A stretch of DNA of 25,720 bases from Porticoccaceae bacterium UBA1117 (lineage in GTDB: Bacteria; Pseudomonadota; Gammaproteobacteria; Pseudomonadales; Porticoccaceae), in NCBI GenBank assembly GCA_002313335.1, contig DCBC01000053.1:5659-31378 (forward strand), read 5' to 3'. The translations under genes and the position numbers were made by a program. Every line of letters starts with the position of its first letter. Within the stretch, counting starts at the first letter, position 1. The notes below the pieces were generated by a model that was given only the letters and a program-made list of their open reading frames with translations, did not search any database and was not told the DNA's origin. Positions 1 to 7,922 of this stretch are shown in pieces.

Positions 1-2
1 CG

Positions 3-1487
3 ACGCCTGTGGATACTTCTATAACAATCAATGTTGAAGTCGCACCCAACAATAACGGTGCGGGTAACGTGTATGTTATTGATGGTGTTCAGAACAAGTC
101 AGTCACATTGGAAGCGGGAAAAACCTATAAGTTTGTACATCCCTCTGGACACCCTTTAAGATTTTCAACGACTTCTAATGGGACCCATGGTGGTGGTGTT
201 GAATACACTGCTGGAGTGACGACATCTACCGCTGGCGAAACTTTGATAGAGGTGACAGCTACCACTCCGGTTACCTTGTACTACTTTTGCACCATCCATT
301 CTGGAATGGGCGGGACGATCAGCGTGGGCGACTCATCCGCGGAATCAACGAAATCTTCGGTATTAACCGCGGTAGTGGATGGAATAGTAATACCTAATTA
401 CAAAAATCTTGCTGACAAAACTGCAGCTTTTGCAGGTGTTGCTGGTTCGATCGCAGGTTACTGTTCCTCACTTGGCACATCTGATGAGTCAGTGAAGCTC
501 GATGCTGCTCAAGAGGAGTGGAAGTCAGTGATGCAGGTGGTTCAAAAAACTGAAATGCATACTTTTGGTCCTGCGGCCCTCAACAACCTATCGTTGAGAA
601 ATCGTGTGCATTTTTATCTAGAAAAAGATAGGCAGATGCAAACTGTTTCTACCTGCGCAACAGACGTTGCAGTGGTCGACGCGAACAGCGCAACTGATTT
701 CGAGGTTGCAGGTAGTTCAGCCAATCAGCGCAGCATGTCGGCTCTGGAATACTTGCTATTCAATGATAATCTTGATCATACGTGCGCAGCCAATGTCTCA
801 TCGGTGTCGTCCTGGAATACTCTGCCTGAGGCAGAACGGAAGGTCCAACGCTGTGCTCTTAGCAAACTTATTGTAGATGATGTTGCTATCAACGCAGAAC
901 AAATCTACGTTGATTGGACTGCGTCAAGAGACGAATTTTTAAACCCTGATGAAGTGGGTACGCGCTTCGAATTGATGACTGATGGACTCTTCTATTTCGA
1001 GAAGCATTCAAAATCGGCGAAGCTAAATGGCCCTATCGGGATTGATGATCTCTGTCCTGATGATCAATTGACCTGCCCTGAATTTGTTGAGTCGCCTTAC
1101 AGTGAAACGTCTCTGGACAATATCAAAATAAACGCCGAACAGATGTTGGCGATTTTTGATAGAGGGCTCGATAACTTAGCCAACGAAACTGCGCCAGATG
1201 ACTGGTCTGCCAAGTTTAAAGGGTTAATCGTTGATGTTATTGACGAAATTACAGCGATGCAGGCCGACGAGTCAATTAGTTCGTTGAAGGATCAGGTTGC
1301 AGGTCTTGTCTCTGCTAATGATGTGTCTGCCTGTCAAAGTGCTTTTGGCAGCCCAGAAACAGCGTCGGCCTATCCCATCTGTAACCTAGGTGGACTGGTA
1401 AAGAGGGTTACCGATGATCTAAAGATAGAGTTTATTATCTATCTTGGTGTTGATCTTCCAGAAGGCTCAGGGGGAGATACCGATTAA
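3..1487 (+). CDS. Cupredoxin–imelysin (peptidase M75-like) fusion protein, 5' partial
   Basis: The reading frame is open to the window edge, so the true start and the export signal lie upstream; the GTG at 9 is only the first in-frame start-like codon. Numbering from that codon, residues about 5-107 form a cupredoxin-like domain. It has a plausible type-1 copper ligand set: His44 or His48, then Cys94, His97 and Met100 in a C-x2-H-x2-M arrangement. Residues about 115-490 resemble the imelysin/M75 all-helical family, with a GPAAL stretch near 187 and an ALEYLLF stretch near 245. The usual GxHxxE motif reads SMSALE here, so the His is missing. Several cysteines suggest an extracytoplasmic location. 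EfeO iron-uptake proteins also join a cupredoxin to an M75 domain, so a periplasmic iron or copper-linked uptake role is inferred. The next gene starts inside this gene's stop codon region. Domain calls are fairly sure; the substrate is unknown. Confidence 0.8.
   Translation, partial: TPVDTSITINVEVAPNNNGAGNVYVIDGVQNKSVTLEAGKTYKFVHPSGHPLRFSTTSNGTHGGGVEYTAGVTTSTAGETLIEVTATTPVTLYYFCTIHSGMGGTISVGDSSAESTKSSVLTAVVDGIVIPNYKNLADKTAAFAGVAGSIAGYCSSLGTSDESVKLDAAQEEWKSVMQVVQKTEMHTFGPAALNNLSLRNRVHFYLEKDRQMQTVSTCATDVAVVDANSATDFEVAGSSANQRSMSALEYLLFNDNLDHTCAANVSSVSSWNTLPEAERKVQRCALSKLIVDDVAINAEQIYVDWTASRDEFLNPDEVGTRFELMTDGLFYFEKHSKSAKLNGPIGIDDLCPDDQLTCPEFVESPYSETSLDNIKINAEQMLAIFDRGLDNLANETAPDDWSAKFKGLIVDVIDEITAMQADESISSLKDQVAGLVSANDVSACQSAFGSPETASAYPICNLGGLVKRVTDDLKIEFIIYLGVDLPEGSGGDTD
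1470..1482 (+). promoter_or_regulatory. Strong Shine-Dalgarno deciding an ATT start
   Basis: GGGGAG at 1471-1476 lies six bases before an in-frame ATT at 1483. No ATG, GTG or TTG stands at a suitable distance. This ribosome-binding site supports ATT as the start of the receptor gene. Confidence 0.55.
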
Positions 1488-3651
1488 AACTTATAAAAGT
1501 GCCTTAGGATTGCTCGCTGTCTCTCTCGCGTCCGTAGCGTGGGGGGTTGACTTGTCGGATCCGATGATTAAGGAAGTGACGATTATTGGTACCAAAGAGG
1601 AAAAGAAAAGCCTCTCAGGGTCCGGCATACAGATCAGCGCGGCCGAGCTCAGGCGCCATGGGTATAGTGATTTAAACCAGATCGTCAGCTCGGTGCCTGG
1701 CGTTTATGTGCGTGAAGAGGACGGCTACGGGCTGCGGCCCAACATAGGCATTCGAGGCGCAACGTCTGAGCGTAGTCAAAAGATAACACTGATGGAAGAT
1801 GGTGTACTCATTGCGCCCGCCCCTTATTCTGCACCTGCTGCTTATTACATTACTAATGCATCACGCTTGTACGCAGTTGAAGTATTAAAAGGGCCTTCCG
1901 CAATTCAAACCGGGCCACACACGGTTGGTGGTGCTATTAATTTGGTAACCCGTCCCGTCCCGCTGGAAGACTTTGCAGAAATTGATGTGTCCGCGGGAAC
2001 CGACGGATATCACAAGGTGGCTGGTGCCGTAGGATATGTGATGGATAATGTTGGCGTGCTTCTCGAAGGCTTCAGCTACGGCAGTGACGGGTTTAAACAG
2101 CTTGATGGTGGTGGGGATACGGGTTTTACGCGCAATGATGTTAATTTAAAAGTACGTTGGCAGCCGAAAACAGAATTACCACAAACATTGATCGTCAAGA
2201 TCGGCTTTGCTGATGAGGATGCAGATGAAACCTACCTTGGCCTCACAGATGCTGATTTTGCAACAACCCCTGAACGACGATATTCGGCCTCACAGCTGGA
2301 CCGCTTTCAGTCTGAACATCGGCAAATTCATTTAAGCCATTCAATTTCGTTCAATACTGATCTTGAGCTCACCTCCAAGTTATATTTCAATGAATATCAT
2401 CGGTCATGGAATAAGTTTGATGGGTTCATGGATGGGCCAAAAGTTCAGGATGTATTACGTGACCCTACCTCTTTTGTGTCAGCTTATCGCACACTTCAGG
2501 GGTTACGGGATTCAGTAGTCGGTAGCTACTCTGACCTGACGATCGACGTCACTGATAATGACCGTGAGTATACCTCTCAAGGGATTCAGTTCGATCTAAA
2601 CCAGAACTTTGACCTTTTAGGTGCCGAGCACAAGATCAAAGTCGGTCTGCGTTATCATCAAGACGATGTTAGGCGGCGGCACCAGACGCGGAGCTATTCA
2701 ATGACGTCTGGCGTTATGCTTTCTGACGGAATTTCTAGACCATTCAAAACTAATAACTACGCGCAAACTGAAGCTGTTGCTATTGCGGTTTCTGATGACA
2801 TCTCTTGGTCAGATTGGACCTTTAATATTGGTGTTCGACATGAAGATATCAGTGGTAGTGTTGATAATAAGTTGTTAGACACATTAGCAGAAAATACCCA
2901 AACGATTACCACACCAGGTGTCGGGGTCTATAAGCAATTAACGGATTCTCTTGGTGTATTAGCGGGTATTTATATGGGGTTCTCACCCTCCGGGCCAGGC
3001 CAATCGGGCGCTGAATCAGAAGAAAGCGTCAATGTTGAATATGGTGTTCGTTATACTACGACTGATGTTTCGGGTGAGGTTATTGCATTTAAAAGTGACT
3101 ATGACAACTTATTAGGGCGTTGTAGGGCGTCAGATTCTGATTGTCAGGTAGGGCAAGAGTTTAGTGGCGGTAGTGTCGAAGTCAGTGGTATCGAAGTCAC
3201 CGGTCAAGGGCAATATGACCTCAGTGATAAAATGGTTTTAACCTCCCAATTCAATTACACCTATTCTGAATCTAAATTTAAAAGTTCTTTCTTCTCCCGA
3301 TTCTCTCAATGGGGTCTTGTGAATGAAGGTGATGAGTTACCGTATGTTCCCAAGCATGCAGGTAGATGGCAGATTGGGCTTGAGAGCGATTTATGGGCAC
3401 TTGATCTGGCGGTAAAATATCAACATGGAATGCGTGAAACGCCAGGGCTGGGTGATGTTGCAGAAGGCTTGCATACTAACAATATAACGACTATCGACGT
3501 CGCCGCTACCTGGTTTATCAATGAAGATGTTGATGTAAAGATATTGGCTAGAAATCTCACTGATGACTCTTCAATTGTCTCTCATCGGCCATATGGTGCT
3601 AGACCAAACTTACCTCGTACTTTACTGGCCCAAGTAAGGTATCGGTTTTAG
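1483..3651 (+). CDS. FecA-like TonB-dependent outer membrane receptor
   Basis: About 722 residues. It is an outer-membrane receptor that imports a metal chelate using TonB energy. Starting at ATT 1483 gives a clean signal peptide (residues 1-21: KTYK n-region, hydrophobic core, ending AWG). A possible TonB-box-like stretch (EVTIIGTK) follows near residue 31, then a plug domain at about 40-160. The plug carries the GYGLRPNIGIRG and MEDGV-APAPYSAPAAYY blocks, which closely resemble the ferric-citrate receptor FecA. The rest is a beta barrel ending in VRYRF, with the terminal Phe expected for BAM recognition. Cys547 and Cys554 may form a loop disulfide. The longer alternative, TTG at 1444, would place 13 extra residues before the signal peptide and has no comparable ribosome-binding site. 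It is coupled to the imelysin gene upstream and lies 17 bases before the hydroxylase gene. The family is certain; the ligand (citrate-type chelate or other) is inferred. Confidence 0.9.
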   Translation: MKTYKSALGLLAVSLASVAWGVDLSDPMIKEVTIIGTKEEKKSLSGSGIQISAAELRRHGYSDLNQIVSSVPGVYVREEDGYGLRPNIGIRGATSERSQKITLMEDGVLIAPAPYSAPAAYYITNASRLYAVEVLKGPSAIQTGPHTVGGAINLVTRPVPLEDFAEIDVSAGTDGYHKVAGAVGYVMDNVGVLLEGFSYGSDGFKQLDGGGDTGFTRNDVNLKVRWQPKTELPQTLIVKIGFADEDADETYLGLTDADFATTPERRYSASQLDRFQSEHRQIHLSHSISFNTDLELTSKLYFNEYHRSWNKFDGFMDGPKVQDVLRDPTSFVSAYRTLQGLRDSVVGSYSDLTIDVTDNDREYTSQGIQFDLNQNFDLLGAEHKIKVGLRYHQDDVRRRHQTRSYSMTSGVMLSDGISRPFKTNNYAQTEAVAIAVSDDISWSDWTFNIGVRHEDISGSVDNKLLDTLAENTQTITTPGVGVYKQLTDSLGVLAGIYMGFSPSGPGQSGAESEESVNVEYGVRYTTTDVSGEVIAFKSDYDNLLGRCRASDSDCQVGQEFSGGSVEVSGIEVTGQGQYDLSDKMVLTSQFNYTYSESKFKSSFFSRFSQWGLVNEGDELPYVPKHAGRWQIGLESDLWALDLAVKYQHGMRETPGLGDVAEGLHTNNITTIDVAATWFINEDVDVKILARNLTDDSSIVSHRPYGARPNLPRTLLAQVRYRF

Positions 3652-3668
3652 GATACTAGGAGACGATT

Positions 3669-4583
3669 TTGCTTGAGCTGTTGACAGCCCCCGCTGAAAA
3701 ATTCATAGATCCTTCTGAACGGGTCTTTTGGGGATATATGCTCAGTGCATTGGTCATAGCATCGTTTGTTGTGGCTCATCAGGAGCGGCGATTTAACCCG
3801 TTAGACCAACTTCGACGTCTATTTAATCCCAAGTACTGGCTGTCACGCTCGAGCCTCTACGATATGTTCCTGCTGACGTTTAATACGATAATGCGCCTAA
3901 CACTGATAATTCCATTTTTTGGCAGTCATGTGGTCGTCACGGTGCTAGTTGGTGGGTTCCTACAGGAACATATCGGAGATGCGCCGGACTTAGAGCTTGG
4001 ATGGTTCTGGATTGCGACTATCTTCAGTGTATCCTTCTTAATATTGGATGATCTAAGTAGGTTCATACTGCACTTTTGCATGCATCGCTTTGATTTCTTG
4101 TGGTATTTCCATAAAACCCATCACAGCGCCACTGTATTGACACCCTTGACTATTTTTCGGGTACACCCAGTTGAACATATTTTGTATTTTAGTCGACGAC
4201 TAGTAGTCTTTGGTTTTATTACAGGAGTCTTTATTTGGTTGTTCTCGCATCGGTTGTCAGGCTTGCAGATTCTCGGTGTTGATATGTTTGGAGTGATGTT
4301 CAATTTTGCAGCGGCTAATCTACGCCATTCACATATCTGGATTTCATTCGGACGGTTAGAGAAGATATTCATTAGCCCAGCCCAGCATCAGATTCATCAC
4401 AGTGTTGGAAATAGTAACGCTAATCTTGGAAGTATTTTCTCTGTTTGGGATGGATTGTTAGGAACTCGGACCTACTCAGGGCAGAAGCGAGAGTTAGAAT
4501 TTGGGCTAGGGCCAGAGCAGCATGAACCTCAAAATAAAGAGGCTACTGTGTTGGTAAGACCTGCGGGTCCCTCACTGACCTAA
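3669..4583 (+). CDS. Sterol desaturase / fatty acid hydroxylase superfamily membrane protein
   Basis: 304 residues, TTG start at 3669 preceded by AGGAGA at 3658-3663. It is predicted to be an integral-membrane non-heme di-iron oxygenase that hydroxylates or desaturates a lipid or other hydrophobic substrate. The histidine clusters of the superfamily are all present: H135xxxH139, H148xxHH152, H166/H170, H220-S-H222 and H240xxHH244, followed by the common WDGLLGT block at 260-266. Hydrophobic segments lie near 20-36, 63-100, 110-128 and 175-193. It follows the TonB receptor by 17 bases and probably shares its transcript. That placement in a metal-import cassette is odd: the enzyme needs two iron atoms, or it might modify a ligand handled by the receptor; both ideas are inference. 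Its substrate cannot be deduced. It meets the next, convergent gene after only four bases. Confidence 0.85.
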   Translation: MLELLTAPAEKFIDPSERVFWGYMLSALVIASFVVAHQERRFNPLDQLRRLFNPKYWLSRSSLYDMFLLTFNTIMRLTLIIPFFGSHVVVTVLVGGFLQEHIGDAPDLELGWFWIATIFSVSFLILDDLSRFILHFCMHRFDFLWYFHKTHHSATVLTPLTIFRVHPVEHILYFSRRLVVFGFITGVFIWLFSHRLSGLQILGVDMFGVMFNFAAANLRHSHIWISFGRLEKIFISPAQHQIHHSVGNSNANLGSIFSVWDGLLGTRTYSGQKRELEFGLGPEQHEPQNKEATVLVRPAGPSLT

Positions 4584-4587
4584 ATAG

Positions 4588-5151
4588 TTAGTTCTTCGAC
4601 GGTTTGTGCTTGCTGGTCCAAGGGCGCCTTATGTCCTCTCTGATAACGTCAAAATGTCCCGTTTTACGATCCTCTAAATAATGGTCCAGCGTCACTTCCA
4701 CCATTGGAAATGCCAGTTCATTCCAAGGAATTTCAGCTTCACTAAACAATGCTACTTCAGAGGATTCAGAGGTCGGCCCAAAAACAGGTTTTTCTAAATC
4801 TGCTCGGTAAAAAATATACACTTGATGAATTTGTGGGATATCAAATATTGCATAGAGTTCAGTGTTAACCACGGTAGCCAAAGACTCTTCAAAACATTCT
4901 CGCATAGCGCCTTCTAGCGTTGACTCGCCATTCTCCAGAAAACCAGCCGGCAGAGTCCAATAACCGACTCTTGGCTCAATTGAGCGTTTGCAGAGTAGAA
5001 TCTTATCTTTATAGATGGGCAGGATACCGGCAATCACGCGAGGGTTTTGATAGTGGACCTCATTACAAGATTCACAAACATAGCGAGACCTATTGTCTCC
5101 TTCAGGTATTTTTTGGATAACAGCGTTACCGCAACTAGAACAAAATTTCAT
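4588..5151 (-). CDS. Nudix hydrolase with N-terminal zinc ribbon
   Basis: 187 residues from the ATG at 5149-5151. A longer frame exists up to 5202, but its extra 17 residues do not resemble the family and would run into the divergent promoter. The zinc ribbon has Cys4, Cys7, Cys26 and Cys29 as two CxxC pairs. The Nudix box runs from Gly70 to Ala92, with G-x5-E76 and R84-E85-C-F-E88-E89; the glycine that normally follows is Leu. The protein is expected to hydrolyse a nucleoside diphosphate linked to another moiety, using Mg or Mn; the specific substrate is unknown. The zinc ribbon recalls NudC-type NADH pyrophosphatases, but this protein is shorter, so NudC is not claimed. It is divergent from a second Nudix gene. 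Confidence 0.85.
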   Translation of the reverse strand: MKFCSSCGNAVIQKIPEGDNRSRYVCESCNEVHYQNPRVIAGILPIYKDKILLCKRSIEPRVGYWTLPAGFLENGESTLEGAMRECFEESLATVVNTELYAIFDIPQIHQVYIFYRADLEKPVFGPTSESSEVALFSEAEIPWNELAFPMVEVTLDHYLEDRKTGHFDVIREDIRRPWTSKHKPSKN

Positions 5152-5180
5152 GAAACTCTCAGAAATAAACTTAGACTGCG

Positions 5181-5186
5181 TATAAT
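5181..5186 (+). promoter_or_regulatory. Consensus -10 box (TATAAT) directly before the CoA pyrophosphatase start
   Basis: TATAAT lies only six bases before the ATG at 5193, so transcription would begin at or next to the start codon. No Shine-Dalgarno is visible, and the -35 region is poor. The reverse strand reads ATTATA here and may also serve the divergent Nudix gene. Confidence 0.5.
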
Positions 5187-5192
5187 GCACAA

Positions 5193-5822
5193 ATGCTAAC
5201 AACTATTGCAAATGAGTTAATCAAATTTCCGTTAAAAAAACGGCAGCCTGATGTAAATAAAACATTAACTACAGCAGCAGTGCTCGTTATTTTACATGGT
5301 GAAGATAATAATCCTCATGTTGTTCTCACTCAGCGTGCCTTGCATCTTAAAAGTCATCCTGGTGAGGTGGCTTTTCCAGGCGGTATGTGGGATCAAGGAG
5401 ACACGAATTTACTGCAAACAGCGCTAAGGGAAGCAAACGAAGAGATAGGCCTTAATCCTAATTCGGTGAAACCTCTCGCTACCCTGCCTGCAGCTTCACC
5501 AAAGCGCAGAGAGATCAGCGTAACGCCCTTTGTGGCGATAGGGTTACATGATCTAGAGCTTACTGCTGATGCGTCTGAGACGGCAGCTATTTTCAACGTA
5601 CCATTGAAGATCTTTTTGGATATAGATCAGTATCAATATTTTGAGATTAAAACAGAGATGGGCACTGGCGATGGGGTGATACGATTTCCATATCTAACGT
5701 ATAACAATCACAAGATTTGGGGCTTCACGCTGAAGGTAATAACGGACTTACTTAACGCCACTTTGAATGCAGGTATTGAATTGAAGTATCCATCGCACAT
5801 CACTGCAGATAATAATAACTAA
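5193..5822 (+). CDS. CoA pyrophosphatase-type Nudix hydrolase (NudL/YeaB family)
   Basis: 209 residues. The family cleaves CoA and related dinucleotides to 4'-phosphopantetheine and 3',5'-ADP. The UPF0035-type signature is visible: LTQRALHLKSHPGEVAFPGG at residues 45-64, then MWDQGD and TALREANEEIGL (77-88), in which R79-E80 and E83-E84 are the metal-binding Nudix core. Asp70 stands where many Nudix proteins have Glu, which is normal for this subfamily. The ATG at 5193 has no ribosome-binding site and lies at the predicted transcription start, so the mRNA may be leaderless. A 12-base gap separates it from the carbonic-anhydrase-like gene, suggesting one operon. The family call is firm; the exact substrate in this organism is not tested by the sequence. 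Confidence 0.88.
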   Translation: MLTTIANELIKFPLKKRQPDVNKTLTTAAVLVILHGEDNNPHVVLTQRALHLKSHPGEVAFPGGMWDQGDTNLLQTALREANEEIGLNPNSVKPLATLPAASPKRREISVTPFVAIGLHDLELTADASETAAIFNVPLKIFLDIDQYQYFEIKTEMGTGDGVIRFPYLTYNNHKIWGFTLKVITDLLNATLNAGIELKYPSHITADNNN

Positions 5823-5834
5823 AAGGCGGTACAA

Positions 5835-6359
5835 ATGATTTATCAAATAGGTGAAGATACACCTCAAATCCATAGTAGTGTTTTTATTGCTGCCAGTGCC
5901 GACGTTATGGGTAAGGTTATTCTCAAAGAGGATTGCAGTGTCTGGTTCAACGCTGTGATTAGAGGTGACTGCGATGTTATTGAAGTAGGAAAGCGAAGCA
6001 ATGTACAAGATGGAGCGGTACTGCATGCTGATCCTGGCCAGCCGCTTAAAATAGGTGAAGATGTGACTATTGGTCATCAAGCAATGGTTCACTGTCGTGA
6101 GATCGGGGATCGCACGCTAGTGGGGATTCAGGCGGTAATTTTAGATGGTGCCATTGTTGGAAGTGATTGCCTAATTGGTGCCAATGCCTTGGTTAAAGCA
6201 GGCGCAGTTATTCCAGATGGATCTATGGTCGTTGGATCCCCAGGTAAGGTTATTAGGCAGACGGATGAAAATATGCGAGCTTTTCTGCTGGCTGGAGCCA
6301 CTATGTATGTTCAAAAAGCCGCTAATATGCGTTCTGATTTGAGAGAAGTTAAGCGATGA
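5835..6359 (+). CDS. Gamma-carbonic anhydrase-like hexapeptide-repeat protein (YrdA family)
   Basis: 174 residues. A left-handed beta-helix protein predicted to form trimers with a zinc site at each subunit interface. The repeated [IV]-G-x-x-x motifs run from about residue 10 to 150. The three zinc-ligand histidines of the gamma-carbonic anhydrase family are in place: His64 in the VLHAD stretch, and His81 and His86 in the GHQAMVHC stretch. The ribosome-binding site AAGGCGG is at 5823-5829. Many members of this family have little measurable carbonic anhydrase activity, so the reaction is uncertain. Its stop codon overlaps the start of the DUF1289 gene (ATGA), indicating translational coupling. 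Confidence 0.87.
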   Translation: MIYQIGEDTPQIHSSVFIAASADVMGKVILKEDCSVWFNAVIRGDCDVIEVGKRSNVQDGAVLHADPGQPLKIGEDVTIGHQAMVHCREIGDRTLVGIQAVILDGAIVGSDCLIGANALVKAGAVIPDGSMVVGSPGKVIRQTDENMRAFLLAGATMYVQKAANMRSDLREVKR

Positions 6360-6541
6360 CACCAGAGCTAAATATTACTTCACCCTGTTCGGCTATATGT
6401 TCTCTTAATGAAGACGATGTATGCGTCGGATGTAACAGGACGAGTAACGAAATTCGCGAGTGGCGAAATATGTCGGGTAATCAAAAGCGAGAGGTGCTCA
6501 AACTTTGCGAGCACCGCGCTAAGCTAGATAGTACTTTATAG
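6356..6541 (+). CDS. DUF1289 family small cysteine protein
   Basis: 61 residues. The family pattern is complete: Ser9-Pro10-Cys11-x3-Cys15, then Cys23-V-G-Cys26-x-RT and an EIREW stretch near 32-36. The four cysteines suggest binding of a metal or Fe-S cluster, as often noted for the family, whose function is not established. The start overlaps the stop of the gamma-carbonic-anhydrase gene by four bases. This pairing with a gamma-CA gene and a Nudix gene is also found in pseudomonads. It ends 12 bases before the convergent corB end, with no terminator visible. Confidence 0.85.
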   Translation: MTPELNITSPCSAICSLNEDDVCVGCNRTSNEIREWRNMSGNQKREVLKLCEHRAKLDSTL

Positions 6542-6553
6542 AAGGTCTAGGGA

Positions 6554-7831
6554 TTAACCGTCAGTCTGTCTAGGTTTTTTCATGGAGGAAACGCGTACCT
6601 TTTTAACCAAAGTGCCATTGATTTCTTCGGTTTCAAATCGGTAATCCGCGACAATGAAACTGACGTTGCCATCTGGAATGCTCTCAAGCTGCTCAAACAC
6701 TATACCATTTAGCGTCTTGGGCCCTTTTGTCGGTAGATCCCAGCCCGTCGCCTTATTAATTTCTCGAATAGTCGCTGCGCCGTCAATCAGGTAGCTACCA
6801 TCTCCCTGAGCGATGACTTCATCCTCGTTGTCAGCAGTATTGGTGGTAAAGTCTCCGACAATTTCTTCGAGTATATCTTCAAGTGTGACAAGCCCTTGAA
6901 CTTCACCATACTCATCGACCACAATCGCAAAGCGCGTCTTCGCATTCTTAAAGTTTAGTAACTGATTGGTCAGGCTTGTAGTTTCAGGAATAAAATAGGG
7001 ATCCTCGGCAAAATACCTTATGGCATCATGACTGATGTCCCCTGAGCGGAAAAGTTGATTTGCCTTGCGCCCATGATAAATACCAACAATGTTATTGATA
7101 TCACCCTCATAAATCGGCTGTCTAGAATATTCAGAATCAAGCATGGCGGTTGTTAGACTATCAATGCTGTCCTCTAGGTCAAGACCCTGCACTTCGTTTC
7201 TTGGAATCATAATATCTTCGACTGTTACATTTTCCAGATCAAGAATTCCCTTGAGCATACCCTGATGACTAGTTGATAGTTTGTGCCCTGATAAATCTAC
7301 CAGCGATTTAAGCTCTTCCGAATCCAGGCCGTCATCACGATCTTTGTTAGGGTCAAAACCTAGCAGTAACACTACGCCATTGGTTAGCTTATTAACCATC
7401 CATACAAGTGGAGACAGTAATTGCAGTAGTGGCTTTAAGATATGGCTTGCTTTAAAAGCAAACCATTCGGGATTCTGAGCTGCGATAGTTTTTGGAGTGA
7501 CTTCAGAAAAAACTAATACCATGATGGTCAGTGACGCAGTAGCCACCCAAGGAGCGGCCGCTTCTCCGACGTAAAGGATTGCCAGCATGTTGGCAATAAT
7601 TGCTGCCAAAATGTTAACCGCGTTATTGCCGATTAAAATAAGGCCAATCAATCTATCGGGTTGTGCCAATAATTTCGCTGCTCGCCGAGCGCCGGCACTT
7701 TTTTTGCGTTGATGGCGAAGTCGATATCGATTTAAGGCCATCATTCCGGTTTCTGAACCGGAGAAAAAAGCTGAAAGTACCAAGAGTATTGCAAGTGTTG
7801 CCCATAGTACTAGGGGGTCTGAACCGTCCAA
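6554..7831 (-). CDS. corB: CorB/HlyC-type membrane protein (DUF21–CBS pair–CorC domain)
   Basis: 425 residues, resembling E. coli YfjD/CorB. Residues 1 to about 185 are a DUF21 transmembrane domain with the typical FFSGSETGMMALNRYRLRH stretch at 22-40, LIGNNAVNI and EVTPKTIA. Two CBS repeats follow at about 205-325 (VEDIMIPRNEV; FAIVVDEYGEVQGLVTLEDILEEIVGD), then a CorC_HlyC domain at about 340-420. CNNM/CorB proteins are linked to Mg2+ export or homeostasis and bind ATP-Mg at the CBS pair. The start is TTG at 7831; the nearest ATG (7844) is in another frame, and no in-frame ATG exists upstream of the first helix. It lies downstream of ypjD on the same strand, separated by 88 bases with inverted repeats. 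Confidence 0.9.
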   Translation of the reverse strand: MDGSDPLVLWATLAILLVLSAFFSGSETGMMALNRYRLRHQRKKSAGARRAAKLLAQPDRLIGLILIGNNAVNILAAIIANMLAILYVGEAAAPWVATASLTIMVLVFSEVTPKTIAAQNPEWFAFKASHILKPLLQLLSPLVWMVNKLTNGVVLLLGFDPNKDRDDGLDSEELKSLVDLSGHKLSTSHQGMLKGILDLENVTVEDIMIPRNEVQGLDLEDSIDSLTTAMLDSEYSRQPIYEGDINNIVGIYHGRKANQLFRSGDISHDAIRYFAEDPYFIPETTSLTNQLLNFKNAKTRFAIVVDEYGEVQGLVTLEDILEEIVGDFTTNTADNEDEVIAQGDGSYLIDGAATIREINKATGWDLPTKGPKTLNGIVFEQLESIPDGNVSFIVADYRFETEEINGTLVKKVRVSSMKKPRQTDG

Positions 7832-7896
7832 GACTGATTTCCATTAAAATTGAATACAGTTATGTTGAATCACTTGGATAGTTTTGGCAACTGACA

Positions 7897-7922
7897 ATTT
7901 AACATTAGTGGGTTAAATGTTA
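7897..7922. repeat. Two mutually exclusive inverted repeats between ypjD and corB
   Basis: ATTTAAC (7897-7903) pairs with GTTAAAT (7912-7918). The overlapping TAACATT (7900-7906) pairs with AATGTTA (7916-7922), which includes the ypjD stop codon. In RNA only one of the two 7-bp stems can form at a time. There is no adjacent T-run, so a classical terminator is unlikely. Confidence 0.5.

Noticed and set aside
5748..6092. 114-residue minus-strand frame across the CoA pyrophosphatase/gamma-CA junction
   Set aside because: Both plus-strand genes are well supported; the minus frame has no family resemblance.
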